64,000 nucleotides of DNA from JAUIJL01 sp965366625 (GTDB lineage: Bacteria > Acidobacteriota > Thermoanaerobaculia > Multivoradales > J023), in contig CBDUGP010000034.1 in NCBI GenBank assembly GCA_965366625.1, positions 1 to 64,000 of the forward strand, written 5' to 3'. Position numbers and translations under genes: made by a program. The notes beneath the pieces are model-generated. The model made no database searches and was not told the DNA's origin. It worked only from the letters and a program-made list of their open reading frames with translations. Shown piece by piece: positions 7,716-16,306 of the stretch. Positions within the stretch are counted from its first letter, which is position 1; every line of letters begins with the position of its first letter.

Positions 7716-10700
7716 CTACTTCGATCGAGGGGAGGGGCTGTTTTTCTCAGCGGAGAGTGCGCTCAGGGCGTGCTCAACCTCTCGGCTGAGTCGATCCAAG
7801 ATCGGAATGGCTTGAATTCGGGCCGCATTGGGATCCTGGGAAGATCTGGCGAGCTGCTCCAAAGAAAGACACGTGGCCGACACCCTGTCGGCGCCGAGAG
7901 TGGAGCTAGAATTCTTTAAGCTGTGGGCGACCCGGCGCCAGCTGTAGAGATCCTTCTCATGGATGGTTCGCTGAAGCTCCTTTAGCTGTCCGGGCACGGT
8001 ATCCAAGAAGAGAGAGATCACCTGGGTCGCCAGGGGTTCATTGTCGGTGTTGTCGTCGAGCTGGCGAATGAGTTCCAGCTTCCTTAGATTCAGGGCCTCG
8101 CCGGTTTCGCCGGTCGCCACCAGGGCGGCGGGAGGGGCCGTCGGTAAGTCCACGGATTGGGCGGCTTGCCTGCGAAGTTGGGCCCGCTGTTTCGCCCCCA
8201 CCGTAGTGGGCATCCATTGCGTAATCTTCTCTTTCAGATCTTCGATGCGGAACGGTTTCGCCAGCAGGTCGTCCATGCCCGCGTCCATGCACATCTGGCG
8301 TTCATCCTCGCTAGCGAGGCCGGTGAGCGCGATGATGGCGGGCTGGTCCTGGGCCGGCAGGGAGTTCCTCAGGCGCCGGGTCGCCTCCATGCCGTCCATT
8401 TTGGGCATTCGAATGTCCATTAGCACCAACGGGTAGGTATGTTTCGTGAAGGCGCCGGCCACCAGACCGCCGTTGGGAACCACGTCAGCTTGGTAGCCGA
8501 GTCGCTCCAGCATCCTTCGTGCCACCATCTGATTGGAGGGGTTGTCCTCGGCGATTAGAATCCGGCTGCTCAGCTCTTCTTCGGACGACCCGTCCGAATC
8601 CGAAGGGGCAGGGCCACCAAGGTCATCGAGATCCTTAAACTCCGGCTCGCCATGAACGAAGGTCAGGTTGAGGTGCTCTGCCATTTTTTCGAAGAGGACG
8701 TGTTCTTGGTACGGCTTGGTGATCACATCGTCACAGCCGGCTTCCAGGATCTCCCGTTGGTCGTCTTCAAAGGCAGAGGCGGTCAGAGCAAGAATGGCAG
8801 TGCGGCCGGTGACCAGCTCAGCTTCGGCCCGCCGAATTTTACGAGTGGCCTCGTAGCCGTCCATGACGGGCATGCGCATATCCATCCAAATTAGGCTGGG
8901 CCGCCACTGCCGCCATTTCTCTACCGCTTCGGCGCCGTGGCGAGCGGTCCGCACCGGAAAGCCGACCCCTTCGAACAGCCTGCTGAGCACCGCGCGATTT
9001 TCACGGTTGTCGTCAGTGACAAGGATCTTGGGTGGTTTCTCTCCCAATCCAATGGCCACCACCCTGCGAGTCTCCTTCTTCACCAATTGGGCGTCTGCGG
9101 TCTGCAGCGGCAACGCAAAAGCGAAGGTCGATCCCTTACGGGGTTTGCTGTCGACCCGAAGGCTGCCGCCCATCAGCTCCACCAGGCGTTCACTGATGGC
9201 CAAACCGAGGCCGGTGCCTTCTTTTTCAGCGCGCCCGGCTTCAGTTTGCTGGAAGGGCTCGAAAAGTTCGGTCATCTCGTTCTCGGGGATTCCAACGCCG
9301 GTATCGACGACCGCAAAATCGATCAAATCGGACTTCATGGAAACCTTCAAGGTGACTGACCCTTGGCTGGTGAATTTCACCGCATTGCCCATCAAATTCA
9401 GCAACACTTGGATCAATCGGCCGCTATCGCCTTCCACCGCGACCGGCACGGCGTCGTCGATAGCTATTTTGAGATCGAGGGACTTTTCCCTGGCCTTAGG
9501 GCCGACCATTTCGCCGACGTCCCTGCACAAACGGTGGAGCAAGAAGGGTTTCTTGGCGAGCGTCAACCGGCCGGCTTCGATTTTGGCCAATGACAATACG
9601 TCGTTGATCAGCCGTAGGAGGTGCTCGCCGCTGCGTAAGATCACCTTGAGACTTTCCCGGTGCTCGGCAGTCAGCTGAGGATCGCGCTCCATTAATTGGG
9701 CGAATCCAAGAACCGCGTTGAGGGGCGTTCTCAGCTCGTGGCTCATGTTGGATAAGAATATGCTTTTAGCTTGGTCCGCCTCCTGAGCTTTGCGCCTTTC
9801 CTCGAGAGCCTCCTCAAGGGACTTCAAAGCTCTCCTTTTGGCATCGAGAGCGGATCCTTCCGATTCCTTCAGCTGTAGGACCGTATCCTTGAGTTCGGCG
9901 GTTCGAAGGTCCACCAATTCTTTGAGTTCCGCGCTGCGCCGTTCCAAGGCGCCGAGCCGCCATCGCACGCCACTGTAGACCAACCCGGCGCCGAAGGCGG
10001 CGTAAAGGCACCAAGCCCACCAGGTCTCCCAAGGGGCGAATTCGACGAAAACGGGAGCTTCCAGCCCCGTCTCATTCCACACTCCTTCGCTATTGGACGC
10101 CTTCGCCCGGAATGTGTAGGAGCCCGGATCCAGATTGGTGTAGACCACCGGACGGTTTTCTTCGAGCTCCAGCCAGTCCTTGTCGAAACCTTCGAGCTTG
10201 TAAGAGAAGCGGTTTTTCTCGGGAGCCCAGAAGTCCAGCGCTGCCAGACCAAAGCTCAGGGAGGAGTCTTCATAGGACAGCTGTATCGGGGATTCTTTCG
10301 ATAGCTTTCGCGGCACGGGCACCGGTCGATTGCTGATTTCCAGGTGGGCGAGGGCCATTGGTGGGGGCGAACTCTCGAGCCGGAGATCTTCGGGGTAAAT
10401 CTTGTTGAATCCGTGGATGCCGCCAAAAAATAGCGCGCCGTCTCGGCCCTGGAAGTAGGCACCGTAGTTGAACTCCCAGGACTGGAGACCGTGGCGGGGT
10501 TCGAAGTGTTTGAACGTCTCCGTTTCAGGATCAAACCGCAGCAGCCCGCGGTTGGTGCTCAGCCAAATGAGACCGTCGTGGTCGGAAAGGATGCCGTAGA
10601 CAGTGTTGTTGGGGAGGCCGTGGGCCTCGCTCCAGGATCGAAATTCGGATCTTCCGTCGACTAAGTCAAGGGACTCCAATCTGGCGAAACCCGCGCTCAG

Positions 10701-12425
10701 AGTTCCGACCCATAGTTGGCCGAATTCATCGACATGAAGACAGGAGACGGAATCTGCCGGCAGGGAAGACGGATCGTCGGGCACGTTGCGGAAGTGGGTC
10801 ACCCTGCTGGTCTCGAGATCCAAATGATCGAGGCCGGTGTTATAAACCGCCAGCCACAAGCTGCCTGGGTTCGTTTCAGCGATTCGCGGAATTCGATCGG
10901 CACCTAGGCCGTCCTGTCCGTGCCCAGGGCTGAATACATTGAAAGCTTTGGAATCGGGGTCGAATTGAGCCAGGCCTCCACCGGATGTGCCGACGAAAAC
11001 TGTGCCGTCGCTGCTTTCGAATAGGCTCATGACCCCTCTGGCCGGAAGGCTGCCGGGCTGGCCGGGATCGGGTAAGAAAACCGTGAATTCCTCGCCTTGC
11101 GGCGCTAACTGAATCAGTCCTTGCCGTAGAGTGCCTATCCAGAGCCGACCTGAGCGGTCGCCAAGGAGGCTCATGACCTTGATGTTCTTGGGGAATCCCG
11201 GGTAGGAATCGGCCGCTGGAAAAGATGCGAGTTCGTCTGCGCCGGATTTCCGGCGCAGCAGGCCTTCGAAGGTTCCGATCCAAAGATCGTCGTTGGGTGT
11301 GGTGGCGAAGGCGTAAATTGAAGGCGCTCCGGCAGACTGATCTGCTGGGAAACGGCCGAGGGCCAAGCTGGCGGGATGCCATCGGTCAGCCCCACCCTTG
11401 AGGCTGCCGATCCACAGCATTCCCCCCTGGTCTTCGATGACGGTGTAGAGCTCGTCGTCGGACAAGCTGTTGGGGTCGGCACTATGCTCGCGGTAGACGT
11501 GGAATCCGGCGGTATCCGATCTGCGGAGGTATAGGCCGTTGGAGGTGACGACCCACATCCTTCGGCCGCGATCGAAGAGGATTTGATTGATCTTCAGGTT
11601 GGACGAAGACTCGCTCTCGAGGCTGAACCACTCAAATCGGTCGCCCTCCTGGACCCGCGCTACTCGGTGGTCGACGCCGATCCATAAATAGCCGTCGTGA
11701 TCCGTGGCCAAGGCGGTGACTTGATCTCGCTCAAAGGTCTGATAGACAACGCCCACGGGGCGTCCGGCGATCCATTTCACGCGCCCGACCCCGTAGTGAT
11801 GGGTGAATAGCACCTGGCCGGTGGAGTCTTTGATCAGATCGTTGACGCGTCCGGGAGCCGAGCCCTCCTGCTGCCAAAAGGGGATAGAAATCAGCAATTC
11901 GGTCCCTGTGTCCAACAGAAATAGACCGTTCATGCTGCCGATCCACAGCTCGTGGTCACTTTGCCACATCGTGACCAAAATTTCTCCGACGTCTAGGGAT
12001 TGTCCGTCTGCAAGAGACTTGACCACGTGCCGAAATTGGTCGGTAGCAGGATCGTAGGCATCCACGGTTCCGCCGTCGGTGCCGATCCAAAGGATGCCGT
12101 CCGCATCTTCATCGATGGATTTGATCCGATTGTCGGAGATCGAACTGGGATCGTCCGGGCGGTTGCGGAAATGTACGAAACGAGTGCCGTCCCAACGATT
12201 CAACCCATCCTGAGTTCCGAACCACATGAACCCTGAAGAATCTTGAAAGATGGCATGCACCGAAGCCTGGGATAGGCCGTTTTCGGTGTTGAGGTTTTCG
12301 AAGCGAAGATAGGGAGCCTGGGCAGAGGAGGGGAAAGCGTGGCACGCAAAAGCCCAGGCCCCAAAAAGGGCGGGGAGTATTAGGTTCCTCGTGGAGAGGA
12401 TCGGCTGACAGAGTCTTTTTCGCAT
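7716..12425 (-). CDS. Two-component propeller hybrid histidine kinase with two receivers and HPt
   Basis: Very large membrane sensor of 1569 residues, carrying a whole phosphorelay in one chain. Order: signal peptide (about 1-35); a long periplasmic region with many Reg_prop motifs of the G-x-(L/M)-W-(I/F)-G-T-x-x-G-L type, enough for two propellers (about 40-690); a Y_Y_Y domain (about 695-780); one membrane span near 785-805; a coiled coil; HisKA with His896 in MSHELRTPLN; HATPase_c (about 950-1085); receiver 1 with Asp1182; receiver 2 with Asp1337; and HPt with His1501 in AHSLKNSS. Bacteroidetes relatives sense carbohydrates, but many of those end in an AraC domain, which is absent here. 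The output must therefore pass to a separate regulator. The ligand is unknown. The downstream neighbour era is convergent. Confidence 0.93.
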   Translation of the reverse strand: MRKRLCQPILSTRNLILPALFGAWAFACHAFPSSAQAPYLRFENLNTENGLSQASVHAIFQDSSGFMWFGTQDGLNRWDGTRFVHFRNRPDDPSSISDNRIKSIDEDADGILWIGTDGGTVDAYDPATDQFRHVVKSLADGQSLDVGEILVTMWQSDHELWIGSMNGLFLLDTGTELLISIPFWQQEGSAPGRVNDLIKDSTGQVLFTHHYGVGRVKWIAGRPVGVVYQTFERDQVTALATDHDGYLWIGVDHRVARVQEGDRFEWFSLESESSSNLKINQILFDRGRRMWVVTSNGLYLRRSDTAGFHVYREHSADPNSLSDDELYTVIEDQGGMLWIGSLKGGADRWHPASLALGRFPADQSAGAPSIYAFATTPNDDLWIGTFEGLLRRKSGADELASFPAADSYPGFPKNIKVMSLLGDRSGRLWIGTLRQGLIQLAPQGEEFTVFLPDPGQPGSLPARGVMSLFESSDGTVFVGTSGGGLAQFDPDSKAFNVFSPGHGQDGLGADRIPRIAETNPGSLWLAVYNTGLDHLDLETSRVTHFRNVPDDPSSLPADSVSCLHVDEFGQLWVGTLSAGFARLESLDLVDGRSEFRSWSEAHGLPNNTVYGILSDHDGLIWLSTNRGLLRFDPETETFKHFEPRHGLQSWEFNYGAYFQGRDGALFFGGIHGFNKIYPEDLRLESSPPPMALAHLEISNRPVPVPRKLSKESPIQLSYEDSSLSFGLAALDFWAPEKNRFSYKLEGFDKDWLELEENRPVVYTNLDPGSYTFRAKASNSEGVWNETGLEAPVFVEFAPWETWWAWCLYAAFGAGLVYSGVRWRLGALERRSAELKELVDLRTAELKDTVLQLKESEGSALDAKRRALKSLEEALEERRKAQEADQAKSIFLSNMSHELRTPLNAVLGFAQLMERDPQLTAEHRESLKVILRSGEHLLRLINDVLSLAKIEAGRLTLAKKPFLLHRLCRDVGEMVGPKAREKSLDLKIAIDDAVPVAVEGDSGRLIQVLLNLMGNAVKFTSQGSVTLKVSMKSDLIDFAVVDTGVGIPENEMTELFEPFQQTEAGRAEKEGTGLGLAISERLVELMGGSLRVDSKPRKGSTFAFALPLQTADAQLVKKETRRVVAIGLGEKPPKILVTDDNRENRAVLSRLFEGVGFPVRTARHGAEAVEKWRQWRPSLIWMDMRMPVMDGYEATRKIRRAEAELVTGRTAILALTASAFEDDQREILEAGCDDVITKPYQEHVLFEKMAEHLNLTFVHGEPEFKDLDDLGGPAPSDSDGSSEEELSSRILIAEDNPSNQMVARRMLERLGYQADVVPNGGLVAGAFTKHTYPLVLMDIRMPKMDGMEATRRLRNSLPAQDQPAIIALTGLASEDERQMCMDAGMDDLLAKPFRIEDLKEKITQWMPTTVGAKQRAQLRRQAAQSVDLPTAPPAALVATGETGEALNLRKLELIRQLDDNTDNEPLATQVISLFLDTVPGQLKELQRTIHEKDLYSWRRVAHSLKNSSSTLGADRVSATCLSLEQLARSSQDPNAARIQAIPILDRLSREVEHALSALSAEKNSPSPRSK

Positions 12426-12565
12426 ACCGACCGGCCGGATGGTACCACAGGAATGAAGGACCGGCTGAGAAGGTTTCGAACCCTGCGAGCCGAACCGCGT
12501 GCCAGAACCCGAGAGGTCTGGATCGAGGAGCCGAGCGCCTTCATGCGGCTGGCGGGGTCAGGCAT

Positions 12566-12590
12566 GAAAAAGGGGCCCGAAGGCCCCTTG
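12566..12590 (-). terminator. Rho-independent terminator of the S8 protease gene
   Basis: Perfect 8-bp stem AAGGGGCC / GGCCCCTT. Read on the minus strand the loop is TTCG (a stable UUCG tetraloop) and the stem runs into a T-tract. It sits about 30 nt past the protease stop codon. Confidence 0.85.
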
Positions 12591-12620
12591 TCACTATTGG
12601 AAGAAATTCGGTGTGTCTGC

Positions 12621-14441
12621 CTATTCCTGCTGGAGAGAGGGGGCGGTGGTCAGCTCCTTCGCGGCCCAATCGGCTGCACCGGGTCCCGGCAGGCCAATGA
12701 CGATCGAAGGTGTGCCGAAGATCTCTGGATAGGCCGAGATCCAGGCGTTTTCATTGACCCAGGGGTTATTGTTCAGCCAAGCGTACTCATTGACCCAAGG
12801 ATTGTTGGTGGGTGAAGGGCCGACCCCGTCCCATAGGTTGTAGTCCACGCCTGGGGTCTCGTTGACCCAAGGATTATTCTCTACGCCTACCCAAGGATTA
12901 TTGGTAGAGAAGACCACACCCTCGGTTGGAACGTAGCTACCGTCCCACAAGAAGTGGGCCTCGCCGTCGACGGTGATGAACAGATTGCCGTCTTCATCTT
13001 GGCGAACCGGTCCGCCCCAATGTTGGTCGTCGTCTAAGTCTGCGGCGATGTCCAAACCGTTGTTGCCGCAGCCGGTTTCGTCCGAGAGAACCGCTGAAAT
13101 GGCATTGATCAGCCCGGCACCCTGTTGAAGAGGGTTGTAGGCATCGTCACCGTTGGCGTCGACGGCCACCAGCGCTGAGGACGTCAGCTTGCATTTCACG
13201 TCATCGGGGCTGAGGCTCGGATCCAGCTGCAACAGCAAGGCCACCACGCCGGTGGTAATCGCCGTCGCTTGGGAAGTGCCGGAGAGTTGGTAGAAACGGG
13301 GCGGCACGGACCATTCCGGAAACATTTCGCCGAGAAAGGAATCGCTGGGCAGCGCTGCGGTGATGTGGCCTCCGAAGGCCATCAAATCGGGTTTGATCCA
13401 ACCGGTCGCCGTGGGGCCCGCTGAGGAGAATGAGGTCAGCCTGTCGTCAGAAGGATCGTAAGGCGTGTAGTTGTCGGTGATGGCGCCGGTGGTAATGACG
13501 TATGGGTTATTGCCGGGAACGCCGATGGTAAACGGGTCAGGGCCGGCGTTGCCTGCCGAGGTCACCACGACGATGCCCTCTCGCCATGCGGACATCACCG
13601 CGCGATTTAGGGGGTCGTCCCAATAGAAGGATTGTGGCGCGGCACCGAAGGAGAGGTTTAAGACGCGAATGTCGTATTCGTCCTTATTCTCGACTACCCA
13701 ATCGAGGCCTCGGATCACGTCCGCGTAGGTGCTCAAACCGGTGGCGTCGAAGGCTTTGACGGAAACCAAATCTGCGCCTGGAGCCATGCCCCGATACAGG
13801 CCGAAGGCCTTGCTGGAATCCATGATCACGCCGGTGACGTGGGTGCCGTGACCGTTGTCGTCGTTGGTGACGCCCTTCGACCAGGTGGAGACGACCTCGT
13901 CGTTTTGGGCATCGTATTGAGCCAGAACTCGATCCTCTCGATCCCGATTCTTTTTTAGCCCGTTGACTTTCCAATAACCGGTGTCGACCACGGCAACGGT
14001 TACTCCGTCGCCGTCCAGGCCGAATGCGTGAAGAATCGCGGCACCGGTTTGGGCGGGATAATTTGTATAGCTACCGAAAGATTTGGTTTCAGAGGCGGGG
14101 TTTGCCGGCACGGAGGCCATTTCCACCTGCCGATCGCGCCAGATCTTCTTGATCTCTTGATGTTTAGAGATCTCCTCCACTTGATGGGAAGTCAACAGTG
14201 CGGCGACTCCCTTGATGATTCCGAGCTCGTGGGTCACGGCGCCGTGCTCAGCAAGAACGATCTGCCGGACTTCCGAGGTCGAGCTACCGGTCACGATCCA
14301 GGATGCCTGTGCCGACGAGGCGACTTGGGTTTCAGACGCCCACGCTGTTGGCGCAGGTGCCAACAAAGTTGCCGCCGGCGTCACGATTGCCAAGGCGGCA
14401 ATCAGCAAGGATGTAGACCTGGCTTTCAGATTCGATTTCAT
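12621..14441 (-). CDS. Secreted S8 (subtilisin-like) serine peptidase with NNPWV-repeat tail
   Basis: Exported serine endopeptidase. The start is placed at 14441 because ATG there has GGAGGT about 7 nt upstream and opens directly into a Sec signal peptide ending near AWA-SE; a longer frame to 14585 adds 48 unconserved residues. The resulting protein has 606 residues. After an inhibitor-like propeptide (about 35-115) the S8 domain carries the triad Asp153 (VVDTG), His198 (GHGTH) and Ser390 (GTSQATA), plus SAGNAGPD for the oxyanion Asn. The last ~100 residues are unusual: an acidic stretch followed by four NNPWV(N/G)E-type repeats rich in Trp, Asn and Pro. The gene is downstream of, and co-directional with, nothing obvious; it is divergent from the PAS kinase at 14809. 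Confidence 0.92.
   Translation of the reverse strand: MKSNLKARSTSLLIAALAIVTPAATLLAPAPTAWASETQVASSAQASWIVTGSSTSEVRQIVLAEHGAVTHELGIIKGVAALLTSHQVEEISKHQEIKKIWRDRQVEMASVPANPASETKSFGSYTNYPAQTGAAILHAFGLDGDGVTVAVVDTGYWKVNGLKKNRDREDRVLAQYDAQNDEVVSTWSKGVTNDDNGHGTHVTGVIMDSSKAFGLYRGMAPGADLVSVKAFDATGLSTYADVIRGLDWVVENKDEYDIRVLNLSFGAAPQSFYWDDPLNRAVMSAWREGIVVVTSAGNAGPDPFTIGVPGNNPYVITTGAITDNYTPYDPSDDRLTSFSSAGPTATGWIKPDLMAFGGHITAALPSDSFLGEMFPEWSVPPRFYQLSGTSQATAITTGVVALLLQLDPSLSPDDVKCKLTSSALVAVDANGDDAYNPLQQGAGLINAISAVLSDETGCGNNGLDIAADLDDDQHWGGPVRQDEDGNLFITVDGEAHFLWDGSYVPTEGVVFSTNNPWVGVENNPWVNETPGVDYNLWDGVGPSPTNNPWVNEYAWLNNNPWVNENAWISAYPEIFGTPSIVIGLPGPGAADWAAKELTTAPSLQQE
12741..12910 (-). repeat. Coding repeats for NNPWVNE motifs
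   Basis: Within the protease tail, four copies of an NNPWV unit (NNPWVGVE, NNPWVNET, NNPWVNEY, NNPWVNEN) plus a degenerate NLWDG copy, interrupted by short unequal spacers. At DNA level the core ACCCAAGG(A)TTATT (plus-strand view) recurs. Confidence 0.8.
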
Positions 14442-14808
14442 AAGGCCACCTCCGACTGCGCCGTTTGAATCTCCGAGACCAAGGAGAACAAGTCTCCCTA
14501 AGGCGGTCGCTGGGCTCAGGAGCATCAAGTCAATAGGGGGGGACGCAGAATTAATTTTGTTCGCTAGAACGCGCCGCCAAAACATGAATCAGAATATTAG
14601 CAATTTTTAGGCCAACTTGGTCTTCTGGGGATGAAAATCATGGGTCGAGCGACTGGCTATTATCTCTTGTCTAGTTGATTGAGGGTCGGCTCATCTAAGC
14701 TCGTTATGGTGCTGGGACCTGAAACGACTGCTATGCTCTTGGGGGGTGGCCCCGGGGTGTAGGTGCTCCTGTCGATTTTTATTCTGAGTTCTTTTCTGAG
14801 GAATTTTC
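14442..14808. other. Divergent intergenic region, protease / PAS kinase
   Basis: About 370 bp between divergent genes, so it must hold both promoters, yet I find no convincing -35/-10 pair on either strand. It contains AT-richer stretches near 14580-14680. Near the kinase start GAGGA at 14798-14802 lies 6 nt before the TTG codon. No structured RNA is evident. Confidence 0.4.
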
Positions 14809-16248
14809 TTGACCCGCAGTGATGACCTAATTCGAGCCGTAACCCAACGGACTCCGATCGTAATCTTTGCCCTCGATGCCGAGGGCAAGCTTACTTTTTC
14901 GGAAGGGGCGGGTGTGCAGAAACTGGGGCTAGCAGAGAATCGAGGGTTAGGCCGTTCAGTGTTCGATCTCTACGAGGCTTATCCAGAGGTCTCCGAGCCG
15001 TTGGCCAGGGGCCTTGCCGGCGAGGAGTTCGAGTGGTCAGTCGAAATAAAAGGCACGACCTACGAAGTCGCCGTTACACCCCTCACCGGTGGAGGTTTGG
15101 TTGGAGTCGCTAGGGACATCACCGCCGAGCTGCAGGCCGAGAAAGCCCTTAAGGCGTCTGAAGGGAAATTCGCCGCCGCGTTCCGACACAGCTTGGATTC
15201 GGTCCTGCTGACGGCCGTACCGTCCGGCGAGATTCTTGAAATCAACAAGGGATTCACTCTGATCACAGGGTACGACCGACGGCAGGCGGTAGGCAAGACT
15301 ACTCTTGAGTTGGCGATCTGGGCGAATCCAGCTGAGCGGGATCAGATGTTTTCGTCTTTGCGGGAACAGGGAAAGATCGAAGGACAAGAAGCTTCGATTC
15401 GTCATGCTTCCGGGCAGATTCGGCAATGTAAGCTTTGGGGAGAACTCCTCGAGGTAGAAGGCGCGCCGGTGCTTCTGACCGTGGTGAGGGATATCACCGA
15501 GCAAAGATCCGCCGAGCAAGAGAGGCAAAAGTTCATCGCCGAACTCGAGGCCAAGAATCGTGAACTCGAGCAATTCTCTTTGACCGTCGCCCACGATCTC
15601 AAGGCCCCGCTGATCTCGATCCAAGGGTTGATCGAGATCGCCTCTGAGGATCTGAGCACCGGGCGGATCGAATCCGTGAACGCAAGCTTGCAGCGCGTGG
15701 AGTCCTCCGTTACCCGAATGCTCAATCTGCTCAGCTCCCTCCTGACCTTGTCCCGCGCCGGTCATGTTTTTGAGGGAATCGACTCGGTCGATCTGGGCGA
15801 GGTCGCCCGAGAGGCGGTGGAGCACTCCGCCGCCGTTGCCCAAGAGGAGGTGGAAATCCTCATCGACGAGTCCCTAGGCCACGCCGCCGTTGACCGACTA
15901 CGGCTTCTTTTGGTCTACCAAAACCTGATCTCCAACAGCCTGAAGTTCATGAGTGATCAAGGCCGGCCCAAAGTTGAAATCGGCCGTCGGCAAGATGGAG
16001 AGGAGCGGGTTTATTTCGTCCGAGACAATGGCGCAGGTATTGATTCTGGGGACCTAGATCGTATCTTTGACCTCTTCTTTGGCCGCCGGCGCCGTTCCGT
16101 GGAAGGCAGCGGAATTGGACTGGCGCTGGTCAAAAGAATCGTCGAGGCTCATGGCGGTAGGGTTTGGGCGGAATCTGAGGGGCCGGGCAAAGGCTCGACG
16201 ATTTGTTTCACCCTCGAATTGGAGAATGCCGACAGCTCCGCAATTTGA
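14809..16248 (+). CDS. PAS-domain sensor histidine kinase
   Basis: Soluble-looking sensor kinase of 479 residues; no membrane segment is evident. Two PAS domains (about 12-115 and 125-230) precede a HisKA dimerisation domain with phospho-acceptor His262 in VAHDLKAPL, and a HATPase_c domain with N-box (NLISNSLKF), DNGAGID and GSGIGLAL motifs. There is no receiver domain, so it needs a separate partner response regulator, and none is adjacent. The start used is TTG at 14809, supported by GAGGA 6 nt upstream; an out-of-frame ATG nearby is not usable. The signal sensed by the PAS domains cannot be read from sequence. Confidence 0.93.
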   Translation: MTRSDDLIRAVTQRTPIVIFALDAEGKLTFSEGAGVQKLGLAENRGLGRSVFDLYEAYPEVSEPLARGLAGEEFEWSVEIKGTTYEVAVTPLTGGGLVGVARDITAELQAEKALKASEGKFAAAFRHSLDSVLLTAVPSGEILEINKGFTLITGYDRRQAVGKTTLELAIWANPAERDQMFSSLREQGKIEGQEASIRHASGQIRQCKLWGELLEVEGAPVLLTVVRDITEQRSAEQERQKFIAELEAKNRELEQFSLTVAHDLKAPLISIQGLIEIASEDLSTGRIESVNASLQRVESSVTRMLNLLSSLLTLSRAGHVFEGIDSVDLGEVAREAVEHSAAVAQEEVEILIDESLGHAAVDRLRLLLVYQNLISNSLKFMSDQGRPKVEIGRRQDGEERVYFVRDNGAGIDSGDLDRIFDLFFGRRRRSVEGSGIGLALVKRIVEAHGGRVWAESEGPGKGSTICFTLELENADSSAI

Positions 16249-16306
16249 GCTTCGGCCACTCGCCGGTTCCAAACGTGCGTTGGAGTTGGCAGCTGGTGAA
16301 GAGGGG

